DNA of 64,000 nucleotides from Aurifilum marmelostoma (taxonomy: Eukaryota; Ascomycota; Sordariomycetes; Diaporthales; Cryphonectriaceae). The stretch is from NCBI GenBank assembly GCA_027559495.1, contig JAMXSV010000028.1, forward strand, positions 1,364,001 to 1,428,000. Direction: 5' to 3'. The position numbers were made by a program, and so were the translations under genes. Positions 21,449 to 31,619 of the stretch are shown piece after piece (the stretch's first letter is position 1; the number at the start of each line of letters is the position of its first letter). The notes below the pieces were generated by a model, which saw only the letters and a list, made by a program, of their open reading frames with translations, made no database searches and had not been told where the DNA came from.

Positions 21449-22418
21449 TATTGGCAGTTGCAACTTGAAATGTTCGATCCAGCTGAGAAGATTAAGTGAT
21501 AGATGGCCATATGCATAGGGAAAAAAGGAGTTATGGCTGAGTTCTGTGCAGGTTCTGTCTGGAGTCAGTGGTGATGTGCAAATGGGAGAAGGTCAATTTA
21601 CGCGTTGTAGCTATCAGCAACGCGTCTCAAAAAAGTAGCCCCGCCGTGCCCGCCTCTGCAGAGACACCACCCTGGCAGTGTCTGGGGAAAGCATGCAGGG
21701 GTCCCCCTTAGCCGGCTTCAGCCTCAACAGCTCTGATCCAAGGTCTGAGTTCACCTCTATAGAAATTGTTCTTGAATTTACTCAGTACGTACGTGAGCAA
21801 AGCATCGTGGTTATTTTTCTGGAAACCTGGCGTCGCAAAGCGCCAGCACCTGACCTTGTCTGGTGCTTAACATCCTGGGCATACTTTCTTAAGACTTGTA
21901 CTACTGCTGGCTAAAAAGTACACAGTATTGTTAGAAAGTATTCAAGGCAGGAAAAAGGCATCTTCAGTGGGTCATACATCTCAGGGCTAGCACAACAAAC
22001 GATCTTGAGCCATGGCTAGTATGGTCTATAATATGGATGTCAAACATAGTGGTCAAAGTCTTTGTCAATTTTTCTCTCCAGACTTTATAGTATGTGAGGT
22101 ACTTACCTGGGGCTGTCTTGCCATGTTTGGATACAAGCATGTAAGCACCAATAGCCTCGAATTTGCCTTCTACAGACTGTACAGGCCCCCCGAGTGGGCC
22201 GCTTGGCTAATCCCTGCCCCTGAACACCGGAGCCAAAGATGCCTTAAAGCTGCTAGGTAGCCTTCAGCCTGTGTAGTGTACCACAGCCTACACCCCACTT
22301 TCCTCTTACTCCTCCACACTCCAACCTACAACTCCAGAGCATTCTCAACACTGCGCAGACCGTTTCGACCATACTTATGCGATCCATCACGTATTTCTTG
22401 TCCTGATACGTGGCCGCC
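21449..22418. other. Divergent intergenic region, RFC2 and E2 enzyme promoters
   Basis: 970 bp between divergent start codons. The RFC2-proximal part holds two ACGCGT boxes. The E2-proximal part (about 22270-22400) is C/T-rich. Short open frames between them have no coding signature. Confidence 0.55.
21600..21625. promoter_or_regulatory. Pair of MluI cell-cycle boxes upstream of RFC2
   Basis: ACGCGT occurs at 21600-21605 and again at 21620-21625. The 20-bp spacing is about two helical turns, and the sites lie 152-177 bp upstream of the RFC2 ATG. Paired MCB sites are the classical binding arrangement for MBF at yeast DNA-synthesis genes. The functional assignment is inferred. Confidence 0.65.
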
Positions 22419-24228
22419 ATGGCTGATCAGTCTATCATCAGAATTACAAAGGCATGTTCTGCCGTCCTGCGGGGTTGCACCGAGCTTGGCGCTTTCGGAC
22501 TGAACTGAGCTGGGCTCGCCTGATCTGCCCCTCCCACCTCGCGATGCTAACTCTCAGCGGTGTCTGTAGGAGCTTGGCGACCTTCAGAAAAATGCCGACC
22601 TCTGTATGTCCAACGACTGCCTGCCTGCTGCTTGCTAATAGCTTGTAATGCTAACGTGTTCTTAGCTCTGGCCGTCGCCTGCCGTGATACTGATGTCCGC
22701 AATATCAGGGCTGTCATCATCGGTCCGCACGACACTCCCTACGAGTTCGGCTTCTTCGAGGTTGGTTTAGACAGGTTTCAATTGCCCAGAACAAGGAAGA
22801 GGCTGACGAGGAACAGTTCACATTTAGGTTTGGCAAAGGTTAGCATTCATGAGGATACCTTTTACGTTGGGCACACTTAACGTCATCTCCATGCAGAATA
22901 TCCTCGAAAAGCACCTTCTGTGACTGCCATCACGACCAACGGAGGCCGTTGTCGGTTCAACCCGAATATCTATGCTGGCGGCCGAGTGTGTCTGTAAGTG
23001 CCAGTGAATCCCGGCCACATCTTTTTTTCGGCCCCTTTGCTAACTATGTCGTCACTCAGATCAATCCTCGGGTATGTTACACAATGCGAAACGATGCTCC
23101 GTGAAAGCCACTGAGACAAGTTTAGGACATGGCGCGGCGAGCCGGGCGAAGAGTGGTCTGCTGCACAGGGTCTCGAGTCTATCCTCCTGTCCATCCAGAG
23201 CCTGATGTCGTCGAACCCATACGAGAACGAGCCTGGTTTTGAGGACGCAAATGAGACCCAAGATAAGAAGAATCAGAAGGACTACGTCCAGAAGGTATCG
23301 TCTTGTGACATACACATTTGGAAATGGCAATCGGTGGCTGATTCCTGCATTCTGCTAGATCCAACACGAAACTCTTCGGATCTCGGTCATTCAGCGCCTC
23401 GAGGATTATCTGGGAATCGGTGCCGACGGGAACGTCACCCCTCCCGTGAACATCCACGATGACTATGACCCCGATTTCGATTCCGATGAAGGTGTGGCTA
23501 CCTTTGAGCCGTTCAGAGATCTGTTCAAGCGACGATTTCTCTGGTACTACGAGTCGTACCTGGCAGCTATTCACAAGGCTTCCAAGGATGTCAAGGAAGC
23601 TCAGGCATTCGCCAGGATGCCATTCGAGGGCGGCGGCAACCAGATGGACGGCAAGTTCCATTATGGAGAGCTTGAAAGGCGACTGAGGAACATCAAGAAG
23701 ATCCTCGACGAGGAGCCTCTCCATTGGGCTGCCCAGGGCAAGAGTGTCGAGCAGCAGGAGGAGACTGTGTCCGTGAATCTCAAGCGCCAGCTCGCCCAGG
23801 TCATCGAGAATTACAAGGTACACGGTATCCCTCACAATGTCGAGTTGGAGGATGGCAATCCCTTTGTCTGGCTCTTCACGTACTTTGGTCGACCCATGAC
23901 CAACATGGACGGTGGTCTGTTCCGGATCAGGATCTACCTAAGCCCCAAGTTCCCCGAGGAGCAACCGCGGATCAAGTTCGAGACAAGGATATTCCATCTG
24001 CGCATCGCGCCTGATGGGACACCATGTTGTTGGCCGCCACCATCCAAGAGAGAGAGCATGCAGGCGCATTTGGATGCAATCGTCGAGATGTTGGAGGAGG
24101 AACGCCCTCCGTACGACCCGAGAACCCTGGTTCACCCGGAGGCCTTCAAGCTCTTCTGGGGCAACGACAAGGAGAAGAAACAATACCGTCAACGTCTCCG
24201 CCGCAGTGTTCAGGCCTCTGTCGAGTGA
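22419..24228 (+). CDS. Ubiquitin-conjugating enzyme (UBE2Z-like) with a second UBC-like domain
   Basis: Eight exons: 22419-22451, 22570-22603, 22666-22760, 22817-22838, 22897-22993, 23060-23071, 23126-23294 and 23359-24228, giving 443 residues. The first intron starts with GC (AAG|GCATGT) rather than GT, and exon 6 is only 12 nt. Residues 1-150 form an E2 fold: RITKELGDLQKNADL helix, FNPNIYAGGRVCLSILGTW with predicted catalytic Cys93, then the SIQSLMSSNPYENEPGFED stretch seen in UBE2Z-type E2s. After a helical linker, about 300-443 looks like a second E2 fold: NPFVWLFTYFGRP, GLFRIRIYLSPKFPEEQPRI, then IAPDGTPCCWPP with Cys377/378 at the catalytic position. An E2 accepts ubiquitin or a related modifier from E1 as a thioester. 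Whether the second domain is active is unknown. Exon joins are by frame and family fit. Confidence 0.85.
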
Positions 24229-24911
24229 GACAGGCCCTTGAGCTGCCCCGCAACATGCTGGGTCGCTGCGAACATGGACATGAGGCGCAGGAGCTGGTTT
24301 TGCAGGTCTCCTTTTGGAAAATATGTTCATTTGTCGGACTTTTTACACTGCTGGGCGTTCCGGGTCGGTCGGTGGTAATCAGGCATTATTGGCAGATGAA
24401 CGTGGGCAAATGGATCAAGCACGGAAATATGAGGTGGCGATCGACCAGTGATCTTTGGCTCTTATCAACGGTCTCTGGCAGGGTCCGTCTGCCCCCTAGG
24501 GTTTGTGGAGTCGAACGGCTTCTGACGGCAGCGGCGTTACGGTTCATCATGGGAACGATACCCTCTACTTGACCATGGACAGGTCGAAGCGGGGGTTTCG
24601 AGGTGCGTGTGGAATAGCGGATTACAAGATTCCCACCAGGAATGGTTTATTTTCCAATGCATTTCTTATTTTCTCGGACGTGGTATTTCTTCCGTGGCTT
24701 GTTGCCAGATGTGATTGTGAAATGGAGTATGAAAGCCCCAACGCCTTGCCAATTCAAATTACGCGTCTCTCGTTGATCGAAAAGTACAAAGAACAAAAAT
24801 GCCATCGACACGACTCAACAACACCCTCTGAGCTGGAGCCGTGACTGTCGTCTTCCCATTCTCCTCCCTTCAATCGGTCTCCATTATCCCATGTTCGGCT
24901 ATAGCCACTTG
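24229..24911. other. Convergent 3' intergenic region
   Basis: 683 bp between the 3' ends of the E2 gene (+) and the proline-rich gene (-). Nothing recognisable apart from one ACGCGT at about 24761, which is not in a promoter position. Confidence 0.55.
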
Positions 24912-26166
24912 CTATGCGCCTCGTCGGGGGCCCTTTCCCTTGGGGGGCTTCTTATCCCGTAGCGGGTTGAAAGGCGCAGAGATCCCCTCGACCTTTTTGC
25001 CATCATCTGGGTTTGCCATGCCCGTGAATTCATACGTTCCGTTGGCGGCCATCAAGGCAGGCGTCCCAAGGGTCGGACGCGAGAGTTGCTCGTTGTGCAG
25101 CTTGTTCAGGGCCTCGCCCTCGATGGCATATTGGGCCCAATTAATCCTCGGGCAGCGGACGATATCCTGCGCTTTCGGCAGATTGGCCCACGGCGGTACC
25201 GTAGTGGCAGACTTGCTGCTACTTGCGCCGGCACCATTGTTGTTGCTGCTGCTGCTGCCCGGGTCTGTGGCCTTGCCTTTCTTGACCGAAGAGGCTTTCA
25301 TGGCGGAGGGCTTGAGGCCGTTGCCCGCGAGAGGACCCTCGCCATCATCCCCCTCTTGTTTCATCTCGACATCCGAGTCCGACTCTGGATCCGAGCCCGA
25401 GCCTCCGCTCTCATCGCCTTCTTTCTCAGGCCCGCCTTGACCACCGCCAGCGGCCGCGCCTTGGCTCACCTGCCCACCCGCAAGGTCCCTCGCGAATTCC
25501 AAGGGCCTCTGGGTGGCCGCATCCTTTGCATCGCGTAACTTGCGGATGTCCTCTTCTGCCTGCCTCTTCTGCCGTAAAAGGATATTTATTGTCGTCTGCA
25601 GCGCAATCACGTCAGGGTTGTCCTGGAAGTCGATTGGATCCAGAGGAACAGGAGGCGGAGGCGCGCTGGGGACCGTGGCCGGGTGCGACGCGTGCGTGAG
25701 GGGCGCGCGGCCACCGAGAGAGGCGAAGTTGGGGGGGATGGTCGGTGGGGGGGATCGGAGTCGTCGACTTGAGCGGATGGAGGGGTGGCGTTATGGGGCT
25801 GACGGGTGGTCTGTCGGGATCGGCTGCTGCTGGTGCTGCAGCTGCAGGTGCTGCGGGCGCTGCGGATGCTGCTGGGACGGGCGGCTGTTGTGGTGGTTGG
25901 GGCGCATGTTGGGATTTTGGCTTTTGCGAGAAGGAGGAAGAGGGCTGCGATGGTACTATCGGGAGCGGCGGTCGCGGTGGTAGTGGTTGAGGCTGGACTG
26001 TCGAGGAGGTGGTTTGCGTAGATGCCTGCGCAGTAGCAAGGGCGCCGGCGGAACTGGGGCCTGCTGGTGGCGCAGGAACGGCAGTCCTGACAAGAGACGA
26101 GGCTGGCTTGGGGGGCGTTCCAGCACCTTGCGAGCCTGCATGCGTGTTCACCTTCAGCCCAGGCAT
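24912..26166 (-). CDS. Proline/alanine-rich conserved fungal protein, frame broken at a C7 run
   Basis: The proposed N-terminal half runs from an ATG at 26166 (MPGLKVNTHAGSQGAG). It is Pro/Ala/Gln/Ser-rich and low complexity up to about 25730. The second half is a different frame: PLDPIDFQDNPDV, then a helix (INILLRQKRQAEEDIRKLRDAK). It continues through an acidic Gly/Ser/Glu linker and a conserved-looking block IVRCPRINWAQYAIEGEALN, to a basic end KPPKGKGPRRGA. The two frames meet at two C7 runs of the transcript (plus-strand G7 at 25731-25737 and 25747-25753). One base fewer in either run makes a single continuous frame. No convincing donor/acceptor pair explains the shift. I do not recognise the family. 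The span is annotated as one gene with a probable sequencing frameshift; a pseudogene or undetected intron is the alternative. Confidence 0.6.
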
Positions 26167-28461
26167 ATTGTCTACGCCACGGGCGGCGGAACGAGTGACG
26201 AGCGGAGGTACGGGACTTTATGAGAATGTAGGTAAGGATGAAGTTGTCGCGGGGGAAGGTGTCGCAATGGCTAGTCAATTAGGTCGAGACCCTATTGTAG
26301 GAGTGACGTTCCTCCTGCTCAGGGGACCCTTGCTCCTGCAGGTCGAAGGGTCTAAGTAAGATACCCCGCTCTCTTCTGACAAGGATTACTATTGTACTTT
26401 GAGTACTGTATATATATACTCATGTTGTAGAATACAAGACAACTGCTGACGGCCAGAAAGAGAGTGCCTTACACAATAGTCTGAGGCAGAAGGAAGACAG
26501 AGAGTCTCTGCTGGAGTGCCCTCTTGGTATCTCGAACCGATTCCTACCTGGACATTGCTATTTACAGGCAGATTCATGCCTCTTTCTTGTCCTAGGGCTG
26601 CAAACTTCCAACCCCAGCTCTCATTGAGCTGCCCAATAGTGAGGAGCATCTTGTTCACACCCCACAGGCTTCACAGGCCCTTGGATGAACGACTCGTACA
26701 GACCAATGTTACACCTGACAGGTTGTCAATATTTTCCAGCCTTTCTACGCCTCAGTTGACTGCAAGAGGATTAAGGCAGGCTGATAATAATGCAAAACGA
26801 AACGTGGCTTTGCTATCCGATAAAATTGTGACTCAGTGTGGCAATCTCATTCTGGGGGCTGGGCGTATACAACAGGGCGCAACTTAGAAAGTTGCCAGCT
26901 CCGACAACTCCCTATGTTCGTCAAGACTCTCCGTCCTTCACCGTATCTTCCAGCTTCATGCAAGAAAGCGAAATTTTGCTAGTTGAGACACGAGACCTCG
27001 TATCTGGCCTGCTGTACTTGGCACAGCATAGGGAGCAGTGCAACCTTGCACGATCCAATGCCCGGGTGCTGGCTCCAAGTGGCTGCAAGTTGACGCTTCT
27101 GGCATGTACAAAGTTTGTGAAGCGAGCACCCGTTATAATGATGCAGTGCATATCTTGATGCCCTCCCCCAAGATATGCAATATCAATGAGACCCGCCGGC
27201 TTAAAAGGTGTACAATAGCCAGGTAGCAGAGCGAATCTGCAGCAATGCTAGTATCAGATCTTAAGGCCAACTTGAATCAAATTTTCATGTATAATATAAC
27301 TTGCGTACTATGTAACACAGGTGTCTGAGATGCTCGAACATTTACTGAAGTACTATTTTCCTCTTGATGAAAATTTGGTTGAAAGGTTTTATTATACGAA
27401 GCAGTGCCATCCGCCACTCGGTCGTGAAACGTCACCAAACCTTGCCCCACTAAGCAGAGAATGGCTGTGCATCTGTGCCTGGTTCTCTAATTTTCTCTCC
27501 GAAGCAACATCAATCCAAGCGAATGAGTCCAATGATGGTAGATGGATGTCTTAAATCCAACATTAAAATCCAGCAGCCAAGCCTGAAGGCTCGCAATCAT
27601 ACAAGCCCTAACCCTGAGCCTGTGTGCCTGGGTGGTGTTTCTGGAAATTTGCTGGAAACACTGTCTGTCATTAGCGCGCATAAGTAGCAGATGGATGCAC
27701 ATGCTGCCCCTGGTAACCCTGATGCGCATCATTTTGGTGTGCCGATCATCGCATGGTCTGGCATACTATGCAAGTCCCGTTCGACAGTGGTCCGCACGCA
27801 ATGGCATAAGATACCCTCACCACTGGGCGACATCGAGACGTGAAATCGGTGTCACGCATGGTTATCGTCCACTTCGTCGTCAAGCCATTTCTGGCTGTGA
27901 CCCCACGTCTTCACCCCTCGGAGGACGTTACATAAGCACACTCAGCTCCTCCTTCCCCCGGTGGAATGTTTAAATCCGGTCATGTCGCTTAGTTCCTCCG
28001 CCCACGGCCAAGGTTGCCTCCTTGGTCTCTAGCGTTTGCAGCACTGCGTTATCGACTGGAGCGTCCATGTGAAGCCGCCCGCCCTTTTGCTAATTTTCAA
28101 AATTCATGCAAAGGCTTAGCAGCAGCAGGTGCAGGACGTCGTCGATACGTTCAAGGCCGCGGACCGTCGAAATGCGCCCCAAGTTAAGATAGTCGACAGG
28201 CTGCAACCGCGACTGAGAAAACGCGGGCAAAAAGAAAAGGGAAAAAAAAAAACCAGGGGACAAAACTGCCAGCGAGTACGCTGCCGAGGCACTGTGGGTT
28301 TGTAACGCCTGTTGGGAATCGGCTTCCGAGGACAAGTTTGTCCTTCATCTTGTTGCCCGGGCGCAGCACCTCAAGAGGCACCTCCATGAAGCACCTGTTG
28401 CGGAACGTCCGGGGCCAGCACCGTATACGACGACCAGGAGCCGGGGACACAGTTCGTCTCA
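26167..28461. other. 2.3-kb gene-poor divergent intergenic region
   Basis: The only open frames are short and have no domain, splice or composition support. It holds a short TA-rich element at about 26405-26420 next to a TACTGTA. The stretch around 27230-27600 is more AT-rich than its surroundings. No transposon ends or long repeats were seen. Confidence 0.5.
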
Positions 28462-28977
28462 TTGTCTGGAACCCTCCTCTTGGGACGAGGCATGGAGGAA
28501 ACGAGAAGCCAGACCCACGAAAGCACCAAGCCCAAAAGCGCCAAAGGTCAGTGGCTATCGAGGCTGAAGGGCTGGCTCCTGACGAGCGAACCATCCGCCC
28601 AGGCGTTGAAGCAGCAGAAGAAGGTGGTTTATGAGAAGGCGGGCATCTCGCCTAGAGATCCAGATGCTAGCGCCAGACTCGAGTATGTATTATCCAGTCG
28701 TTCCTGGCTATCTAGCTGTCGCGAGTAATGAGTACACTGATTGACACGGTTGCCCTTTAGTGTGTACGCAACCACGATACCAGACGAAGCCATCAGGCCA
28801 GCATCGGGACCAGATCCGGACGACCTGGCAAGGAAGAGAGCCAAGGAAAGGAGCCTCAAGCGACCGCGACGCAACTCCTTGCTTCACTCGTCGGGCTCAC
28901 CACGTACCAAGTCGCCCTCAGTAAGCTCGTCAGTTCCGAGTTCCTCCCAGTCACGACAGCAATCCTATCCTCTGTGA
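28462..28977 (+). CDS. Small conserved basic protein of unknown function
   Basis: Two exons (28462-28682, 28761-28977) joined across a GT-AG intron (donor GTATGT) give 145 residues. A second in-frame ATG at 28492 would give 135. Visible blocks are a Lys/Ser/Thr-rich start, KGQWLSRLKGWLLTSEPSAQ, ALKQQKKVVYEKAGISPRDP, and after the intron VYATTIPDEAIRPASGPDPD followed by a basic Arg/Lys block (LARKRAKERSLKRPRR) and a Ser-rich tail. The splice continues the sequence sensibly, and I recall this WLS..KGWL..SEPS pattern from filamentous ascomycete proteins without function. An extra upstream exon is possible. The basic C-terminus would suit nuclear location. Confidence 0.62.
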
Positions 28978-29977
28978 ACGGTGGCTGCCCATCAGCCATT
29001 TTCAAAACAACTTTGATTCAATTGTATTATTATTATTATTATTATTTTACTCCCTTGGTGGTTGTTGTTGTTTTCTTGGGGCCTCTGCGGAGTTGGTGCA
29101 CATCATAGCGTTTGCGCAATGGTTGAGGGGTTTTGTGCTGTGATCAGCAGGAAGTTAGGATTTGCTGAGGCGAATAGTAGTACTCTTGAAATTTTCAGGT
29201 CATGAATCTTAAGTGAATGAGGATTTCGAAGTTCTCAACGACGGATTGGGGTTCTCCAAGCCGGTCACGTCAGCATTTTGCATGCGCATGCACTGAATGC
29301 AGTAAATTTAGCAGCCACGTTCCGGTGCCTGTGGCGTGACCATCTTGTGTAACCTTGAGATCGTCAGCAGCGGGACGTAGTTTGCATATCCCCGGCAAGA
29401 CATACATACAAACTGTATGTACAATGTAACAGTATTATGTCCTCCCCCCCCCCCCCTCCCAAAATCTTCCATCCTTCTGCCGGTTTCTGCACTCAAGCTG
29501 CTCCATGATCTTCTCCCCCAAACCAAGCAAAGAACCACAAATTATCACGATCAGCCACGACGACAACCGTGACTTGGTTTTATACCCACCATCTTGGCAA
29601 ACAGTTTAGCTTGTTGGCCTAGTTCGCGCCTCGCCCGCCAACGATTGGCAGCCAGACAGCCCACCACGGGTAGATAGCGACGGTGCGCAACCACATACGT
29701 CATGACGCTATCGAGGTTAACTTCGAGGACGGGCTTGTTTTTTCTCATTGTTAAATATGGAGTAATACCCAGCTGGGCACAATAGCCTTTTCTCCTCGTG
29801 AGATCATGAAGTTTTGGGGAAAGTTCTGGATAAGGGATCCGCGACCACGCAATCAAATATTCCTCGTGGGCTCTCCGCGAACAAGCGACTGACCCCGCCC
29901 ACCTATCCAGGCACTGAGGCATCCCGACAAACCACCCTCTTCATCATCAATTAGGAGAGCTGAAGCGATCGAAAAAG
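28978..29977. other. Intergenic, upstream of the DUF2417 gene
   Basis: One kilobase with no supported gene. It contains a (TTA)n microsatellite at about 29025-29048 and a C13 run at 29444-29456. The open frame on the minus strand (29551-29922) has no coding signature. Confidence 0.5.
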
Positions 29978-31619
29978 ATGAAGCGCATCTTCGGAGGCAG
30001 GAGTGACCAGAATGATGAGCCCTCGGGCCGGCCATCCTCCTCTTCCTACGACGATGAAGCCGCGGCAAATGAGCGCACTCGGCTGCTACCGAACAGGGTG
30101 GACGGCGACGCCGCATATCTGAGCCCGGACGATCCGGCCGTGACCCCGTACAACCTGTTCACGGTCCGCTTCACGAGATATCTCACCATTTTCCTCACCT
30201 TCATCACATTCCTGTGGTGGGTCCTCCTGCTCATCTCCATCTTCATCACGCCGCCCGGCCTGTCGACGAGAGGATCGGGTTTCTACGGGTTCAGCTTTGC
30301 GAGCGTGGCACTGACCACGCTCATCGTGCTGCTGCTGTTTTTCTCGGCGCCGTCCAAGGCCGCACGAATCCTCGCCCTGATCATGGCCGTGTTCCTGCTA
30401 GCCGACACGATCATGATCCTCGCTGTCCCCAAGCTCAGGCACGAAGAAGCCTGGGTAGGCGTGGTCAGCGTGATCTGGGCGCTCCTGATGTCCGCCTGGA
30501 CGCTGATAGCGGACCGGACTGTGCAGTGGGGCAAGGCAGAGGAGGAGCAGCGCCTCACTGGCAGAGAGGAGTCGCGACGGACCTTGTTCGAGTGGGTCGA
30601 GGTGCTGCTGTCGACCATCTTCCTGGTCGTCCTGGCCGTCGCCGCCTTCCTGCTGACCTGCACCCTCATCCAGCGGTCCATTGACGCCCACGTCACACCT
30701 CCGGGCGTGCTGTACTGGGTGGACGGGGACAAGTACCAGATTCATCTGTACTGCCACGGGAACACGACCGACACGAGCGGGAACGAATTGCCGACAGTCT
30801 TGTTTGAGGGGGGAGAGGATCCAGTCGAATACGGCCTATGGCATTTCGCAGACAATGCTGTTGCCAATGGATCTTTTAGCAGATATTGCTTTGCGGACCG
30901 TCCCGGCATGGCATGGGTGAGTCCTCAGATCTCTGTGGCTCTTTTCCGAACGCAAACCAGACTGACCAACGAACAGAGCGATACGGCGCCATCGCCATTC
31001 TCGGCCAGCCAGGCCGCCGATGCTCTCAGCGAGGCGCTTGCGCGTGCTGGAGAGGAAGGGCCCTGGGTTCTTGCGAGCGCAGGTATAGGCTCCGTCTACT
31101 CACGAGTATTCAGCTCTCGCCACGGCGTAGCAGTCAAAGGCATGGTGCTCATCGACCCTCTCCACGAAGACCTCCTGGCCCGGGTCGGTGATCCAGGACG
31201 CGGCTTCATGCTCTGGCTGCGAGGCATCATCTCGCCGCTGGGCATCGATCGACTCTCGGGCGCGCTCTTCCGAGGCCGCGACAGTCTCGACAGGGTCTGG
31301 GGTATCGTGTCGTATCAGGGCGGCAAGCAGATCTTTTCCAAGCTCCAGGAGAGCCTCGTCGCAGACTCGCTCACCAAGCGCGATGTCGTCTCAAGCCGGG
31401 CTATCCAGATCCGTGATGTTCCCATCTCCGTCGTCAGCTCTGGGGTCGAGATCAGGAGGGACAGCCAGTGGGGGGGACAAGCAGAGGGACCTTACACAGT
31501 TGACGGACCACCTGCACGACTGGGATGTTGTCAAGGATGCACCACACCAGGTGTGGAAGATGCTGGAGGGGCGTGAGATTATCGAGAAGAGGATCAAGCA
31601 GCTGGTCTACGGGAGATAG
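29978..31619 (+). CDS. DUF2417-type membrane protein with alpha/beta-hydrolase-like C-terminal half, frame broken at a G7 run
   Basis: Two exons (29978-30916, 30977-31619) around a 60-nt GT-AG intron that is itself open in frame. The N-terminus holds NERTRLLPNR, then YLSPDDPAVTPYNLFTVRFT. Several hydrophobic segments follow (about residues 66-90, 105-125, 130-150, 158-175 and 208-230), as in fungal DUF2417 proteins often labelled mitochondrial integral membrane proteins. The C-terminal half has strand-like blocks (LPTVLFEGG, GPWVLASAGIGSVYSRVF, GMVLIDP) reminiscent of alpha/beta hydrolases; a catalytic GxSxG is not clear (ASAGIG instead). At 31470-31476 a G7 run shifts the frame. One base fewer leads to KQRDLTQLTDHLHDWDVV and a stop at 31617-31619, for about 526 residues; read literally the frame ends at 31576. 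Sequencing error in the run is the likeliest cause. Confidence 0.75.

Noticed and set aside
26838..27158. 106-codon frame in the region between the proline-rich gene and the 28462 gene
   Set aside because: No recognisable motif; an overlapping frame of similar length exists on the other strand, as expected by chance.
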